A stretch of 31,083 bases of DNA from an uncultured bacterium (GCA_949286445.1 CASECL010000193.1:1-31083), one strand, 5' to 3'; positions 23,147 to 31,083 are shown, counted from the stretch's first letter. Translations and numbers: made by a program. Notes: a model not told the origin generated them from the sequence alone.

Positions 23147-24139
23147 TTAATCCCGGGCAATACCCAGAATTTCCGCCGCTTCGCGGAGAAAATCCAGATG
23201 ATATTGTGGCATCAGACCATGAATATCCGGCCCCACATTCAGCAGCAGATTGGCATTGAGTTTTTCCGCCCGGCGGTACCAGGAGGCGATAGTTTCGCCG
23301 CTCTCATGGAAAAAGTATTCATGGTTTACCGAGTAAAACCAGTCCGGAGTCAGTGTCGTACAGATTTCCAGCGGAACAAAATATTTTTTGCCCCGGTATT
23401 CCCAGATCTCATTGGTATTGAGTTTTATTCTCTTGTCCCGGTAGATGAAGTCAAAGCGTTCCGCGGTGCGGCAGTCCACCGGCATATATTTAACGGTGCC
23501 GGGATTATCACTGCCGGAGTTGTTCAGCACAATGCAGTCCGGCTGGATGCGGTGGATCAATTCGTATAATTTCTGCCACTCCCAGCGTTCGCCGTGACCG
23601 ATGGCAGAAGCGGGTTTTTCCGTCAGATCATACGGCCACATCCGGTTGGGGTGTTCCTTGTCCCAGAGACCGTCAAAGAAAATACTGGTTATTTCACCGT
23701 AATTGGTGAGAAGTTCAGTAATCTGTTTGCGCATGTAACCGGCATAAACCGGATCATTTTCGTATTCCGGATAATTGCGGTCCCAGAGCGAATAATAAAA
23801 TCCCGTCTTCAATCCGGCTTTGCGGAAGGCTTCAACAAACATTTTGACAAAATCCGGACTGCCGGGAGCATTTTTTGAACAATATTCCGTATATTTGCTC
23901 GGCCACATGCAGAAGCCGTCATGGTGCTTGGTGGTCAGGACGGCATATTTCATGCCTGCTCTTCTGGCTCCTTCGGCCCATTGATCCATATCCAGCCGGT
24001 CAAAAACAACGTCTTTTACCGGAAATTTTCCGTCGCCCCACTCCCTGCCCAGCAGAGTACTGGTGCTGAAGTGGATGAACATGCCGTATCTCAAACTGGT
24101 AAATCTCTGCTGTGCCGGAGTCGGCTGAATATTATCCAT
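23147..24139 (-). CDS. GH29 alpha-L-fucosidase
   Basis: Removes alpha-linked L-fucose from oligosaccharides. The 330-residue protein is a single catalytic barrel lacking the C-terminal beta domain of larger family members. Conserved parts: LRYGMFIHFS (16-25), YAVLTTKHHDGFCMW (65-79), FYYSLWD (114-120), the nucleophile region IFFDGLWD with Asp156, and LLNVGPDIHG (299-308). The acid/base residue of GH29 is not conserved in place and I cannot assign it here. There is no signal peptide, so it is intracellular, acting on transported sugars. The ribosome site on the - strand is a modest agga. The gene stands alone between a hairpin and a 382-base gap. An alternative role on another fucoside is possible. 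Confidence 0.92.
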   Translation of the reverse strand: MDNIQPTPAQQRFTSLRYGMFIHFSTSTLLGREWGDGKFPVKDVVFDRLDMDQWAEGARRAGMKYAVLTTKHHDGFCMWPSKYTEYCSKNAPGSPDFVKMFVEAFRKAGLKTGFYYSLWDRNYPEYENDPVYAGYMRKQITELLTNYGEITSIFFDGLWDKEHPNRMWPYDLTEKPASAIGHGERWEWQKLYELIHRIQPDCIVLNNSGSDNPGTVKYMPVDCRTAERFDFIYRDKRIKLNTNEIWEYRGKKYFVPLEICTTLTPDWFYSVNHEYFFHESGETIASWYRRAEKLNANLLLNVGPDIHGLMPQYHLDFLREAAEILGIARD

Positions 24140-24521
24140 AATGAAAAATCCTGTTTTATTGCCAGATATTATTTTATTTTACTCTGGACTTTTTTTTATT
24201 ATTTACCCCTGCGGATTATAATATTTATTTTCTGCCCGGACATCCGGGAGAGAAACTGATCCGGCACCGAACCATGGCAAATACCCGGCGTGACTGCCAT
24301 TTCACCTCCCGGAACAAAGACCTGAACACCTGAACACCATAACCGTATCTCCGGTTTTTAACGGCAGTACAATAGCACTGAAGAACCGCTTTTCAATTCC
24401 CGGCGGAAATGTTTTATAAAATTAAACAAAAACCGGACTTTTCATCCCAGATAACATGGTATAAATGGTCTGCCTTTGCGGGGTATGGACTGGATTTACG
24501 GGAAACGCAGGCAATATCAAC
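24140..24521. other. 382-base intergenic region between GH29 and GT2, with operator-like palindrome
   Basis: No gene, RNA or clear terminator is visible. On the - strand, TATAAT lies at 24220-24215, about 80 bases before the fucosidase ATG. A perfect palindrome cccgga-ca-tccggg (24235-24248) covers the -35 position that would go with it (16-18 base spacing), a natural place for repressor or activator binding. A short doublet acctgaacacctgaacacc (about 24320-24339) lies further upstream. The rest (24340-24521) is unremarkable. Confidence 0.4.
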
Positions 24522-25490
24522 TCAGCCGTTTTGCCCGGACGGTATTTTTTCTGTTGACGGCGGAGTTTCAAATTCCCTGATAATGGGGAGGAAAGTCTGG
24601 AAAAAGTATTTCCGTGCCGCGGCAGTGTCTTCCGGAGCAACATGTTTGGCCAATATGCCGTTATGCAGATAGGGAATGCCGGACTGGATGTACAAGTCTC
24701 TGGCATAAGTTTCATGAAGATGGTATTTCTCCAGAAACGCCCGGTTGCTCAGATAGGCTTCTCTCATGCCGTCGCAGAAACGGATGAATTCCGCGGCAGG
24801 ATAAATATTTCTGCCCCAGCCTCCGTTTCCGCAATTGTAAGTGTAAAGTTTTTTTATCGTCGCGCTCCGGTAGGAGGAGGCAAAACAGTACATCGGCAGC
24901 GCAAAAAGATGGTCGTCAACATAGGGAGCGGAAAAATTATACCGGGGTATTTTTTTCAAAATCTGAGTTTTTACCGCCTTTCCCCACAGCAGCCAGGGAT
25001 TGCGTTTGCCGCGGAAGAAAAACTCCAGTACTTTATCCCCCCGGATAAGCTGTTCCTCCTCCGGAACAGCCACGGCATCGCGGCTTCCTCCGGTCATATT
25101 TACCTGAAAGGGAAATTCAAGAATATCAAACCGTTCAAATTTAAGAAAATAATCAGCAATTTCCAGAAAATCCGGCGCAATCAGGTCATCGGCATCAACA
25201 AAAACACAGTATTCCATTCCGGCCGCCGCGATCAATGTGGATCTGGCCATGGCGGCACCCCGGTTGGTCTGCCCGGTCAGAACCCTTATTCTGGGGTCGC
25301 GCACGGCAAAAGAGGTGATTATTTCCAGTGATTTATCGGTAGAACCGTCGTCGCAGAGAATGTATTCAAAATCTCCCCTGGTCTGGGAAAGAACCGAAGT
25401 AATGGCTTTTGCAATATATTTTTCTGCATTGTACACCGGAGTTAAAATCGAGTAACCGGTGGGCGGAGTGAACCGGGAAACATTATTCAT
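24522..25490 (-). CDS. Family 2 glycosyltransferase (GT-A fold)
   Basis: Transfers a sugar from a nucleotide sugar to a glycan, lipid or protein acceptor. The start may be ATG 25490 or the GTG at 25496; tttcct on the + strand at 25501-25506 (AGGAAA on the - strand) serves either. From the GTG numbering the domain runs about 12-115: YSILTPVYNAEKYIAKAI near 15-32, CDDGSTDKS (48-56), TNRGAAMARS and VDADDLI with the metal-binding DxDD at 101-104. The C-terminal 200 residues are helical and lack any hydrophobic segment, so it is likely cytoplasmic or peripheral. It follows the histidine kinase gene by about 20 bases, suggesting co-transcription. Donor and acceptor cannot be told. Confidence 0.9.
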   Translation of the reverse strand: MNNVSRFTPPTGYSILTPVYNAEKYIAKAITSVLSQTRGDFEYILCDDGSTDKSLEIITSFAVRDPRIRVLTGQTNRGAAMARSTLIAAAGMEYCVFVDADDLIAPDFLEIADYFLKFERFDILEFPFQVNMTGGSRDAVAVPEEEQLIRGDKVLEFFFRGKRNPWLLWGKAVKTQILKKIPRYNFSAPYVDDHLFALPMYCFASSYRSATIKKLYTYNCGNGGWGRNIYPAAEFIRFCDGMREAYLSNRAFLEKYHLHETYARDLYIQSGIPYLHNGILAKHVAPEDTAAARKYFFQTFLPIIREFETPPSTEKIPSGQNG

Positions 25491-25511
25491 AATCACATAT
25501 TTTCCTGTATT

Positions 25512-26663
25512 TTATTCTCCCAGCACCCGTCGGATTCTTCCCCCCAGCGGGAAGCGGATAGTAATGGTACTGCCGCTGTCCCCATCTGAGGAAATGCCGA
25601 ATTCCGCGCCGTGTTCCCGGCAAATCCTCTCTATAATCATCATGCCGATGCCGTGGCCGCCGGGTTTGAAACTTTTGTAGGGGCGGAACATCTCCCGCAT
25701 CTGACTGGCATTGAGACCGACTCCGGAATCATGAAATGCCAGCGAAAGAAATTCCGGAGTGGCCGAGCAGACAATATCCAGTGTGCCGCCCGGCTGCATG
25801 GCTTGAAGCGCATTGCGCATAATGTTGTAAATCATCTGTTTGAGGGCATCCGCGCTGCCGGATATTGCCGGCAGATTTTCCGGCCAGGCGCATTTGACCG
25901 CGATCCGGCGGTCATTGAGTTCACTTTTCATGAAATTCAATGTCTCAACCACCAGTTTTCTGATGTCCAGCATGGTGAAATCGGACTTGTCCTGACGGAC
26001 AATCTGCAGAAAACGTTTGATAATATTATCGAGCCGTTCCACCTCTCTGCGGCAGGCATCAATCATTTCCTGCTTTTCGCTCTCTTCCAGGGAAATTCCC
26101 CCGGACCCGGACTCGGAAAGCAGCTGTAAATTCAAATAAAGACTGTTTAAAGGATTGCCGATTTCATGGGCAATTTCCGCTCCCAGCATGGATACTGCTT
26201 TATCGGCACCGGCTTCCGCCTCAGCCATCGCCTGACGCCGGAGCGAACTTATGTCGGAAAGCAATACCGCCGCCAATCCCGGCTCTTCCGGCAGCGGAAC
26301 CAGATAGAAACGCAGAAATTTACGCTCCGGGTAGAGTATTTCAATTTCCTGTTTTGCACTCTGCGCCCAGCATTCCGGGTCTTCTCCCAGCAGGCCGCGC
26401 CAGTCAAGCGACGGCAGCAGGCGGGAAATCCGCACATTGCTTAAATCTTCCGGCAGAGCCAGTATCTCCGCAGCGGCACGGTTGAAATAACGGATGCGTA
26501 ACTTGCCGTCCACAACGAGAACTCCTTCGTTTATTACGTCAAAGACGGTCTCCAGAAAACCTTTTTCCCTCAGCAGCCGGAGAATATACGCCTGACGGCT
26601 GCCGGGATCAATGTCTTCCACTTTCTCTATAAAGCGGTCAAGAAAGCTTTTTTTTGCCGGCAT
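25512..26663 (-). CDS. Soluble PAS-type sensor histidine kinase (NtrB-like)
   Basis: A two-component sensor without a membrane anchor. The ATG at 26663 is favoured (383 residues): upstream residues in the longer frame are basic and would overlap the divergent gene, but no clear ribosome site precedes this ATG. A PAS domain covers about 30-145 (FETVFDVINEGVLVVDGKLR). The H-box is AEIAHEIGNPLNSLYLNL, and the ATP-binding domain shows N-box RNALQAM, G1 DSGVGL and GGHGIGMMI near the C-terminus. Of the NtrB-like type in layout. No response regulator lies next to it in the window; the GT2 gene follows. A divergent secreted-protein gene starts 75 bases away, so the two may share control. Confidence 0.9.
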   Translation of the reverse strand: MPAKKSFLDRFIEKVEDIDPGSRQAYILRLLREKGFLETVFDVINEGVLVVDGKLRIRYFNRAAAEILALPEDLSNVRISRLLPSLDWRGLLGEDPECWAQSAKQEIEILYPERKFLRFYLVPLPEEPGLAAVLLSDISSLRRQAMAEAEAGADKAVSMLGAEIAHEIGNPLNSLYLNLQLLSESGSGGISLEESEKQEMIDACRREVERLDNIIKRFLQIVRQDKSDFTMLDIRKLVVETLNFMKSELNDRRIAVKCAWPENLPAISGSADALKQMIYNIMRNALQAMQPGGTLDIVCSATPEFLSLAFHDSGVGLNASQMREMFRPYKSFKPGGHGIGMMIIERICREHGAEFGISSDGDSGSTITIRFPLGGRIRRVLGE

Positions 26664-26682
26664 AGTTTGTAAAATTGAAAAA

Positions 26683-26711
26683 TTGGTGTTATTTTTCCCT
26701 AAAGGTAATCT
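26683..26711 (+). promoter_or_regulatory. Candidate promoter for the divergent exported-protein gene
   Basis: TTGGTG (26683-26688) and TAATCT (26706-26711) are spaced by 17 bases, giving a predicted start near 26718 and a 20-base leader with a strong aaggag site (26728-26733). The 75-base space must also serve the oppositely directed kinase gene. Confidence 0.35.
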
Positions 26712-26738
26712 TTTTTTTCTCAAATTCAAGGAGCCGAA

Positions 26739-27938
26739 ATGAAAATTTCTGACTTTTTCAGCCGGATTGGACACCAATTGGTTATTTCTGCAATATTTGC
26801 TCTGACGGGAATTCCCGGCGTTCAGGCCGGAGAAAAAATCTGGTCTCCGGCGGAAAACCCGACCCGGATAATGGAGTCAGTCCGTTTTGCCGCCGCCGCA
26901 ATGGATGGTGAAGAGGGCGGTTCCGGATATCTGGTTCTGGCGGAAAGACTGGGGGGAAAAAGACCGCCTTATTCATCAAGACTGGTGTTTATTGATCCGA
27001 ATGCCGGAAAAGTGGCGATGATTGCAGAATTGGAAAAAATTGATCTTCAGAAACTGTTTTTCTATGCCCCCGGCAAACTCGGCGCGATCTCCAGTGATAA
27101 CTCCGGCAATATGCGCCTGGGGAGGATAAATTATAATATCAGCGATGACTCCGCCTCTTTTATTCCGCTGGGCAATGTCATCCGCAAAGACAGTAAAATT
27201 GCCTTGTCCGGAAGCAATTATTTCATCGCCGTACGGGGGGACAAAAATATTATTAACGGCAATTTTGAATCCGGAAACGGCGGAGAAAAATCCATTTACT
27301 GCGAAATCCCCAATCCGGAAATCTTCGCCCCGTCTCCGGAACGGCTGATCGCCTTTTCCCGGAATAAAACCCAGAAGTTCAATTTTGACGGGGAGATGTT
27401 CATCCCCGGCAGAGTTGAAAACGGCGGCATTACTCTGCCGCGGGATGCCGGGAAAATTGTTCCTTTTGATCCGGAAGGGGAGAATTTTTTCTGTTATGAA
27501 CCGGAAGGACCGCTGTACTTTTACGACCGCGGGGAATTTCTGACGTTAATGGACCCGCTGGCTGCGGAGGCTTTCGCGCTTTTCCCGGATAAAAAGGACG
27601 CCGCTCCGGAAAAAAAGAGTGCCGTAAATAAGAGACGCCGCCGCCCTGCGGAAACAGAAATTAAATCCGGGGACGGGGAAAAATCCCGCCTGCTGGCAGT
27701 GGCCGGAGCAAAACTCAATACTATGAATTTCTATGAATTGCCGGATTCGGTCAAGCCGGTAAGCAGTATCCGGATGAAGAGGCTCAAACCCTATGATACC
27801 GGAGAAACCAGATATCTTTTTGCCTCCGATGGCGAAAGTGTGATTGCCGTAGATCATCGCGGTCAGGTAATGCGGGTGGATTCCGGATACGGCAAAAAGT
27901 GGCGCAAGGAATTGCTCTATTCGCCAGATGCCAGATAA
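26739..27938 (+). CDS. Exported protein of unknown function
   Basis: A 399-residue protein with a Sec signal peptide (1-30; hydrophobic core LVISAIFALTGIPG, likely cut after VQA). The mature part is rich in short strands with regularly spaced glycines and aspartates (YLVLAERLGG, SRLVFIDPNAGKVAMIAELE, YLFASDGESVIAVDHRGQV), which may form a beta-propeller, though no repeat is clean. A lysine/arginine-rich linker lies near 285-315 (KKSAVNKRRRRPAE). I do not recognise a family. The start is fixed by aaggag at 26728-26733 and the signal peptide. Divergent from the histidine kinase gene. Confidence 0.75.
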   Translation: MKISDFFSRIGHQLVISAIFALTGIPGVQAGEKIWSPAENPTRIMESVRFAAAAMDGEEGGSGYLVLAERLGGKRPPYSSRLVFIDPNAGKVAMIAELEKIDLQKLFFYAPGKLGAISSDNSGNMRLGRINYNISDDSASFIPLGNVIRKDSKIALSGSNYFIAVRGDKNIINGNFESGNGGEKSIYCEIPNPEIFAPSPERLIAFSRNKTQKFNFDGEMFIPGRVENGGITLPRDAGKIVPFDPEGENFFCYEPEGPLYFYDRGEFLTLMDPLAAEAFALFPDKKDAAPEKKSAVNKRRRRPAETEIKSGDGEKSRLLAVAGAKLNTMNFYELPDSVKPVSSIRMKRLKPYDTGETRYLFASDGESVIAVDHRGQVMRVDSGYGKKWRKELLYSPDAR

Positions 27939-28256
27939 TTCCGGTATTTTTATCAAAATAATTAAAGAAGAGATTTAATCTGTCTCGGGAGAAACGCCGC
28001 AGAGAAAAACTCTGCCTGATTTTACCGCAGAGCCGGAATGGTTTCCCCGGGGGAGGGGAAAATGATTTTTCCCTCTGCTTATTCCGGAACGATGCCGGCT
28101 GTTTCCGGTTAAATGATATCATATTTTACAGCCGTATGGTGGCGGCAGAGCAGTTTATCCCATCCCGGGGAAAAAGAAACAGGAAGAAAATAACTTTATC
28201 TCCGGGAAAAGTTTTTTTCTTCCTGCCTTTGACGCTTAGAAAACGCCGGATTGAAT
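27939..28256. other. Convergent intergenic region with several hairpins
   Basis: No gene is visible in this 318-base gap. Besides the terminator at 28180-28225, there is a perfect 6-pair hairpin with an A5 loop (gcagag 27999-28004, ctctgc 28010-28015) and a nested pair of complements: ccggaat 28033-28039 with attccgg 28081-28087 around an inner gggaaaa/ttttccc stem (about 28056-28073). The first two lie 60-150 bases beyond the + strand stop and may end that transcript, but none has a convincing U-tract. Confidence 0.5.
28180..28225 (-). terminator. Intrinsic terminator of the heparinase-like gene
   Basis: Arms 28180-28197 and 28208-28225 pair over 11 bases, skip one T-T mismatch and pair over 6 more, around a 10-base loop. 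On the - strand it lies about 30 bases past the stop and is followed by tttctttttcccc, a fair U-tract. The arms share a caggaa-plus-A-run design with the hairpin after the GH31 gene. Confidence 0.75.
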
Positions 28257-30443
28257 TCAACGCTTCTTTATGGCGTCTTTTCCGGTAAGCTCAAGAATGA
28301 GTTTGCCTGCCCGTTTTCCGGTCAGCAGCGACGGGGTTTTAGCACTTCCGGGCGCATCCCAGACCCAGTTGTCAGTGAAACCTTTACCCTTGATTTGGAT
28401 ATCATACCTCCCGTCTTTTCCGGTCAGCACAGCTCTGGCTCCGGTGTTCCATGGATCAAGGACGGTAACGAAAACGGCTTTATCCCGGTTGACGGAAAAA
28501 TCCATGCGTTTGAGCAGGGGATTGGTCCAGCGTCCGGCCAGGGTGAAGTATTCGCTCGACGCCTTGAGTTCATCATCGCTCAAAATCTGGAAGTTGTAAG
28601 TTTTTCCCTTTGGCGTGATAACCGAGCAAACCCCGTTTCCGGGATCCGTGAAACGGCAGTCCGGAACCAGCGCGCTCCAGGATATTTTACCGGATTTTAC
28701 GGCTTTGACCCGGTCAAGAATAAGGATGTATTTACCGGGTACCCACACGGTGGTACGGCGGAAAGATTCAAAATCCGGATAGGATTTACCGGCTTCACCC
28801 TCGATTACCGCGCAATTGTCCGGGGTGGTTTTGTACGCGGTAATATAGGCCATTTCCCGCATGTCAACTCCGGGTTTAGGCTGGGTGAAGCCCTGTCCTT
28901 CCTGATATTGGCCGAGACCGTTGAAAAGAACGGTATTGGCATTGAAAGTATATTTCGGCATGGAGTAGTTGCCGGGGTGGAAAACAAATTCCCCATCCAA
29001 AGCCAGGGCAAAAGAGTTGGCGTCCGGGTCATCATGAGCCACATTGATGTAGTGTGGGTTGCCTCTTTCATCCGGATTTTCGTGCCGGAATTCATTCAGC
29101 CGGATACCGCCGTAGGGGCCGCATTTGAAGGTAAAGAGCGCGGCATCAGACTCCCAGCTGTTGCGGAACGCCGCCGCACCAAGGTCTTCCAGCAGGCAGA
29201 GCGGTGAAATTTTGCTGTAATCGCCTCCGGGCAGATTGTATTCATAACCCAGCAGGAAACCCCAGGGGTAAGAGAAACGTTTGGGATCACCCATGCGGAA
29301 ACGCAGATAACGGTTGAATGCCGCAATCACATCCGGATTTTGCGACAGCCGGGCAGAGAGAACAAAGCTCATTGCCGGAGTACCCAGTCCGCCTTCGCCA
29401 TTGGAGGAGTCTCCGAACGACATCAGACCGTTGCGTCCCGGCACCCAGTAATAAAGCTGCTGTTTCCAGGCATTTTTAAAGCCGGGATGTTGCAAATATT
29501 CTGTGCCGAAGTTGCGGTCGGAAATCATCGCCTGAATTGCCAGATAGGGAAATGCCATGCCCTGATATTCACTTCCTTCGTGGCAGTCGCCGTCAGCGGG
29601 GAAATATTTCATTAAAAAGTCCAGTTCCTTCCGGGCCTCTCCCAGCAGAAAATCGGCTTTGCCGTCAACTTTGTCGGCAATGGCGGCAAGTGCGGATATC
29701 TGTCCGGTGCCCCGGTGGATACGGTGGTTGTTCTGGGGGTCGTTCTGCCAGTAACGGGGAACATTGGGAATTAACATTTTATAGCCCAGATAATACATTC
29801 TCCGGGTATGTTTGAGCAGGGCATCTTCAACTTTTTTGCGTACCTCCGGCTTGAGGTCGTTATAGGCGGCATCGTAAAGCAGAGCCACCAGAAAGATATT
29901 ATTGGCGCAGCCCATATTGCATTCCAGCTCCGGCCCGTCCACCCAGTATTCGGTGTCGGCCATATTTTCCAGCAGATTGGAAATATTTTCCAAAGTATCC
30001 GGATTGGGGTCCATGGCGTAGGAAAAGGCAAACGCCGGAAAGGTCCAGAAGCCGATACCCAGCGCGGTGCTGTCATTTTCGGAAATCTGCGGAATTTTAT
30101 CACTGCGTACGATCCGGTTCTTTTTGGAGGCGAAAAAGCGCAGATTTTCCCGTGCTTTTTTCAGTTCCGGATCGGTTTCGGAGAGTTGGCGCATTTTTTC
30201 TCCGAAAGTGCTGTCAAAAAGCAGCCGGGGGTGTTTGCCGGCAATTTCCGGACGGAACGAAACCTTTTTCCCCGCCGGATCTTTGTCCGGAACGAGAGAG
30301 ATAATTTTCACATAGTCAACATTATTGTGACGGCCCTTTTTTATCGGTTCCGCCGAGTTTGCAGTAACTGGCAGCAGAGCACAGATTGCCCCGGCGGCGA
30401 ACAGATTTCTGGCGGCGGCTGAAAGCCGGAATTGCTTTTTCAT
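28257..30443 (-). CDS. Exported heparinase II/III-family polysaccharide lyase
   Basis: Likely beta-eliminating lyase cutting uronic acid-containing glycans in the periplasm or outside the cell. The 728-residue protein starts with a signal peptide (about 1-31; LFAAGAICALLPVTANSA). A helical toroid domain covers about 70-400 with NNHRIHRGTG (His240) and CHEGSEYQGMAFPY (Glu289, Tyr293), matching the family's His/Glu/Tyr active-site arrangement. The beta-sandwich half starts around 420 and has VAHDDPDANSFALALDG (468-484), the HxD-type motif of the family. A good aggggaa ribosome site precedes the ATG. It is in the same direction as the partial gene upstream and ends at a terminator. The family (PL12, PL15, PL17, PL21 or other) cannot be set by eye, so substrate is open. 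Confidence 0.87.
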   Translation of the reverse strand: MKKQFRLSAAARNLFAAGAICALLPVTANSAEPIKKGRHNNVDYVKIISLVPDKDPAGKKVSFRPEIAGKHPRLLFDSTFGEKMRQLSETDPELKKARENLRFFASKKNRIVRSDKIPQISENDSTALGIGFWTFPAFAFSYAMDPNPDTLENISNLLENMADTEYWVDGPELECNMGCANNIFLVALLYDAAYNDLKPEVRKKVEDALLKHTRRMYYLGYKMLIPNVPRYWQNDPQNNHRIHRGTGQISALAAIADKVDGKADFLLGEARKELDFLMKYFPADGDCHEGSEYQGMAFPYLAIQAMISDRNFGTEYLQHPGFKNAWKQQLYYWVPGRNGLMSFGDSSNGEGGLGTPAMSFVLSARLSQNPDVIAAFNRYLRFRMGDPKRFSYPWGFLLGYEYNLPGGDYSKISPLCLLEDLGAAAFRNSWESDAALFTFKCGPYGGIRLNEFRHENPDERGNPHYINVAHDDPDANSFALALDGEFVFHPGNYSMPKYTFNANTVLFNGLGQYQEGQGFTQPKPGVDMREMAYITAYKTTPDNCAVIEGEAGKSYPDFESFRRTTVWVPGKYILILDRVKAVKSGKISWSALVPDCRFTDPGNGVCSVITPKGKTYNFQILSDDELKASSEYFTLAGRWTNPLLKRMDFSVNRDKAVFVTVLDPWNTGARAVLTGKDGRYDIQIKGKGFTDNWVWDAPGSAKTPSLLTGKRAGKLILELTGKDAIKKR

Positions 30444-30486
30444 TTCAAATGTTTTCCCCTGTATGTATTAAGTTTAAATAAATATC

Positions 30487-31083
30487 TTATTCTGCAAAAG
30501 CAATGCGTTTTATTTTTATGGTAATATGCCGTTCAATATTGCCGCCCACCGGCCAGAGTTCCAGTTGCAGCGATCTGGCTGAGGTCGGACTTTTGACCGC
30601 GGGACGGCGGAGGAAAAGTTCAAGCGGGATCTTTATGGTAATATCTTTGCCTTTGGCGGTCTTTTCATAATCGCCGGGCATGAAATTATATAATTGGACA
30701 ATATTCCAGACATCGTGCGGCCCTTTGTCTCCGGCTAAACTGGCCAGCAGATTGAGTTTAGCCCATGGCTGCGGCACAGCGTTTTTCGGGCCGTAGAGGC
30801 GGTTGAATACTCCGTCAATGCTCAGAGTAAGCACCAGAAAACGGTATTGGGAGATATCAATTCCGGAATCAGAAATCTGAATATATGGTCTGATCTGACG
30901 GTTGCTGTCATATTCAAGGACGAGGGTATTGTCCGGCTCAAAACGGAATTTGGCTGTTTTGTAAACCGGATCAGTAACTTTGATTTTCGAACTGCGGTCA
31001 AATACCGTCAGTTTTTCTTTTGCGTCCGAACCGTCGGATGCTTCACGCACCACGGTGTAGGCTTCCGACTGCGGCAGGATAAA
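30487..31083 (-). CDS. 3' part of a gene of unknown function (N-terminus beyond window)
   Basis: The frame is open to the last base, so the GTG at 31053 is internal and the gene starts outside the window. The visible 198 residues are soluble and beta-rich (FRFEPDNTLVLEYDSN, DITIKIPLELFLRRPAV, SLQLELWPVGGNIERHITI), in a style common to carbohydrate-binding or jelly-roll domains of exported glycan-degrading proteins. I do not recognise a specific family. It ends 43 bases before the lyase ATG and reads in the same direction, so the two may be co-transcribed. Confidence 0.65.
   Translation of the reverse strand, partial: FILPQSEAYTVVREASDGSDAKEKLTVFDRSSKIKVTDPVYKTAKFRFEPDNTLVLEYDSNRQIRPYIQISDSGIDISQYRFLVLTLSIDGVFNRLYGPKNAVPQPWAKLNLLASLAGDKGPHDVWNIVQLYNFMPGDYEKTAKGKDITIKIPLELFLRRPAVKSPTSARSLQLELWPVGGNIERHITIKIKRIAFAE

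Noticed and set aside
24409..24672. Possible small + strand gene opposite the 3' end of the GT2 gene
   Set aside because: No ribosome site or recognisable domain, and more than half overlaps a well-supported glycosyltransferase.
26664..26777. Longer start for the histidine kinase
   Set aside because: The extra 38 residues overlap the divergent exported-protein gene and are basic with no domain; ATG 26663 fits better.
28251..29207. Open frame of 318 codons on the + strand opposite the lyase gene
   Set aside because: Antisense shadow of the heparinase-like gene, with low-complexity, phenylalanine/arginine-rich translation and no family features.
1..31083. tRNA, rRNA, insertion sequence or prophage
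   Set aside because: No cloverleaf, rRNA signature, transposase, integrase or terminal inverted repeats with target duplications were recognised on reading both strands; small RNAs cannot be excluded by eye.

Overview
The window most likely comes from a Lentisphaerae/Victivallales-type (PVC group) gut or host-associated bacterium. This is an inference from several things: lipoprotein and signal-peptide genes alongside Gram-negative-style housekeeping genes, a PSP1/RicT-family protein, a GlmU-like left-handed beta-helix protein of a type I associate with Verrucomicrobia/Lentisphaerae, a Ser/Thr kinase, URO-D-fold proteins next to glycoside hydrolases, and exported heparinase II/III-like lyases. 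No rRNA, tRNA, CRISPR array, insertion sequence, prophage or replication origin was seen.

Layout. Positions 1-19579 are a single-direction (+) block of mostly housekeeping genes: a Rep/UvrD helicase (cut by the window start), an intergenic stretch with tandem repeats, an HTH protein, glucose-1-phosphate thymidylyltransferase, an SGNH hydrolase, thiL-tsaE, a DegP-like lipoprotein protease followed by a degenerate protease-like PDZ protein, a PSP1/RicT protein with a repeat-built disordered tail, a HELCH membrane protein (putative metallopeptidase), a DEDDh exonuclease, a degenerate SirB1-like protein, pheA, an HD hydrolase, a Ser/Thr kinase, an MBL-fold hydrolase, glmM, a stand-alone GlmU-like acyltransferase and a small lipoprotein. 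Many are spaced by a few bases or overlap by 4-14 bases, so translational coupling is common.

Positions 19727-26663 are on the - strand. They hold a carbohydrate module (URO-D-like protein translationally coupled to a GH31 alpha-xylosidase-like enzyme, then a GH29 alpha-fucosidase) and a histidine kinase followed by a family 2 glycosyltransferase. One + gene (26739-27938, exported, unknown) diverges from the kinase. From 28257 to the window end the - strand carries an exported heparinase II/III-like lyase and the 3' part of another gene of unknown function. Strong hairpins sit at the ends of the GH31, fucosidase and lyase genes.

How it fits together. The left two thirds cover cell-envelope precursor supply (glmM plus acetyltransferase-like protein, RmlA), envelope quality control (DegP pair), cofactor and aromatic amino acid synthesis, and tRNA modification. 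The right third suggests use of fucose-, xylose- and uronic-acid-containing glycans: an exported lyase would cut the polymer, while the GH29 and GH31 enzymes lack export signals and would act on imported oligosaccharides. No transporter lies in the window, so that link is inference. The most unusual items are the dead-protease/live-protease pair, the URO-D/GH31 pair, the HELCH protein in the RicT-exonuclease run, and the GlmU-like protein beside glmM.
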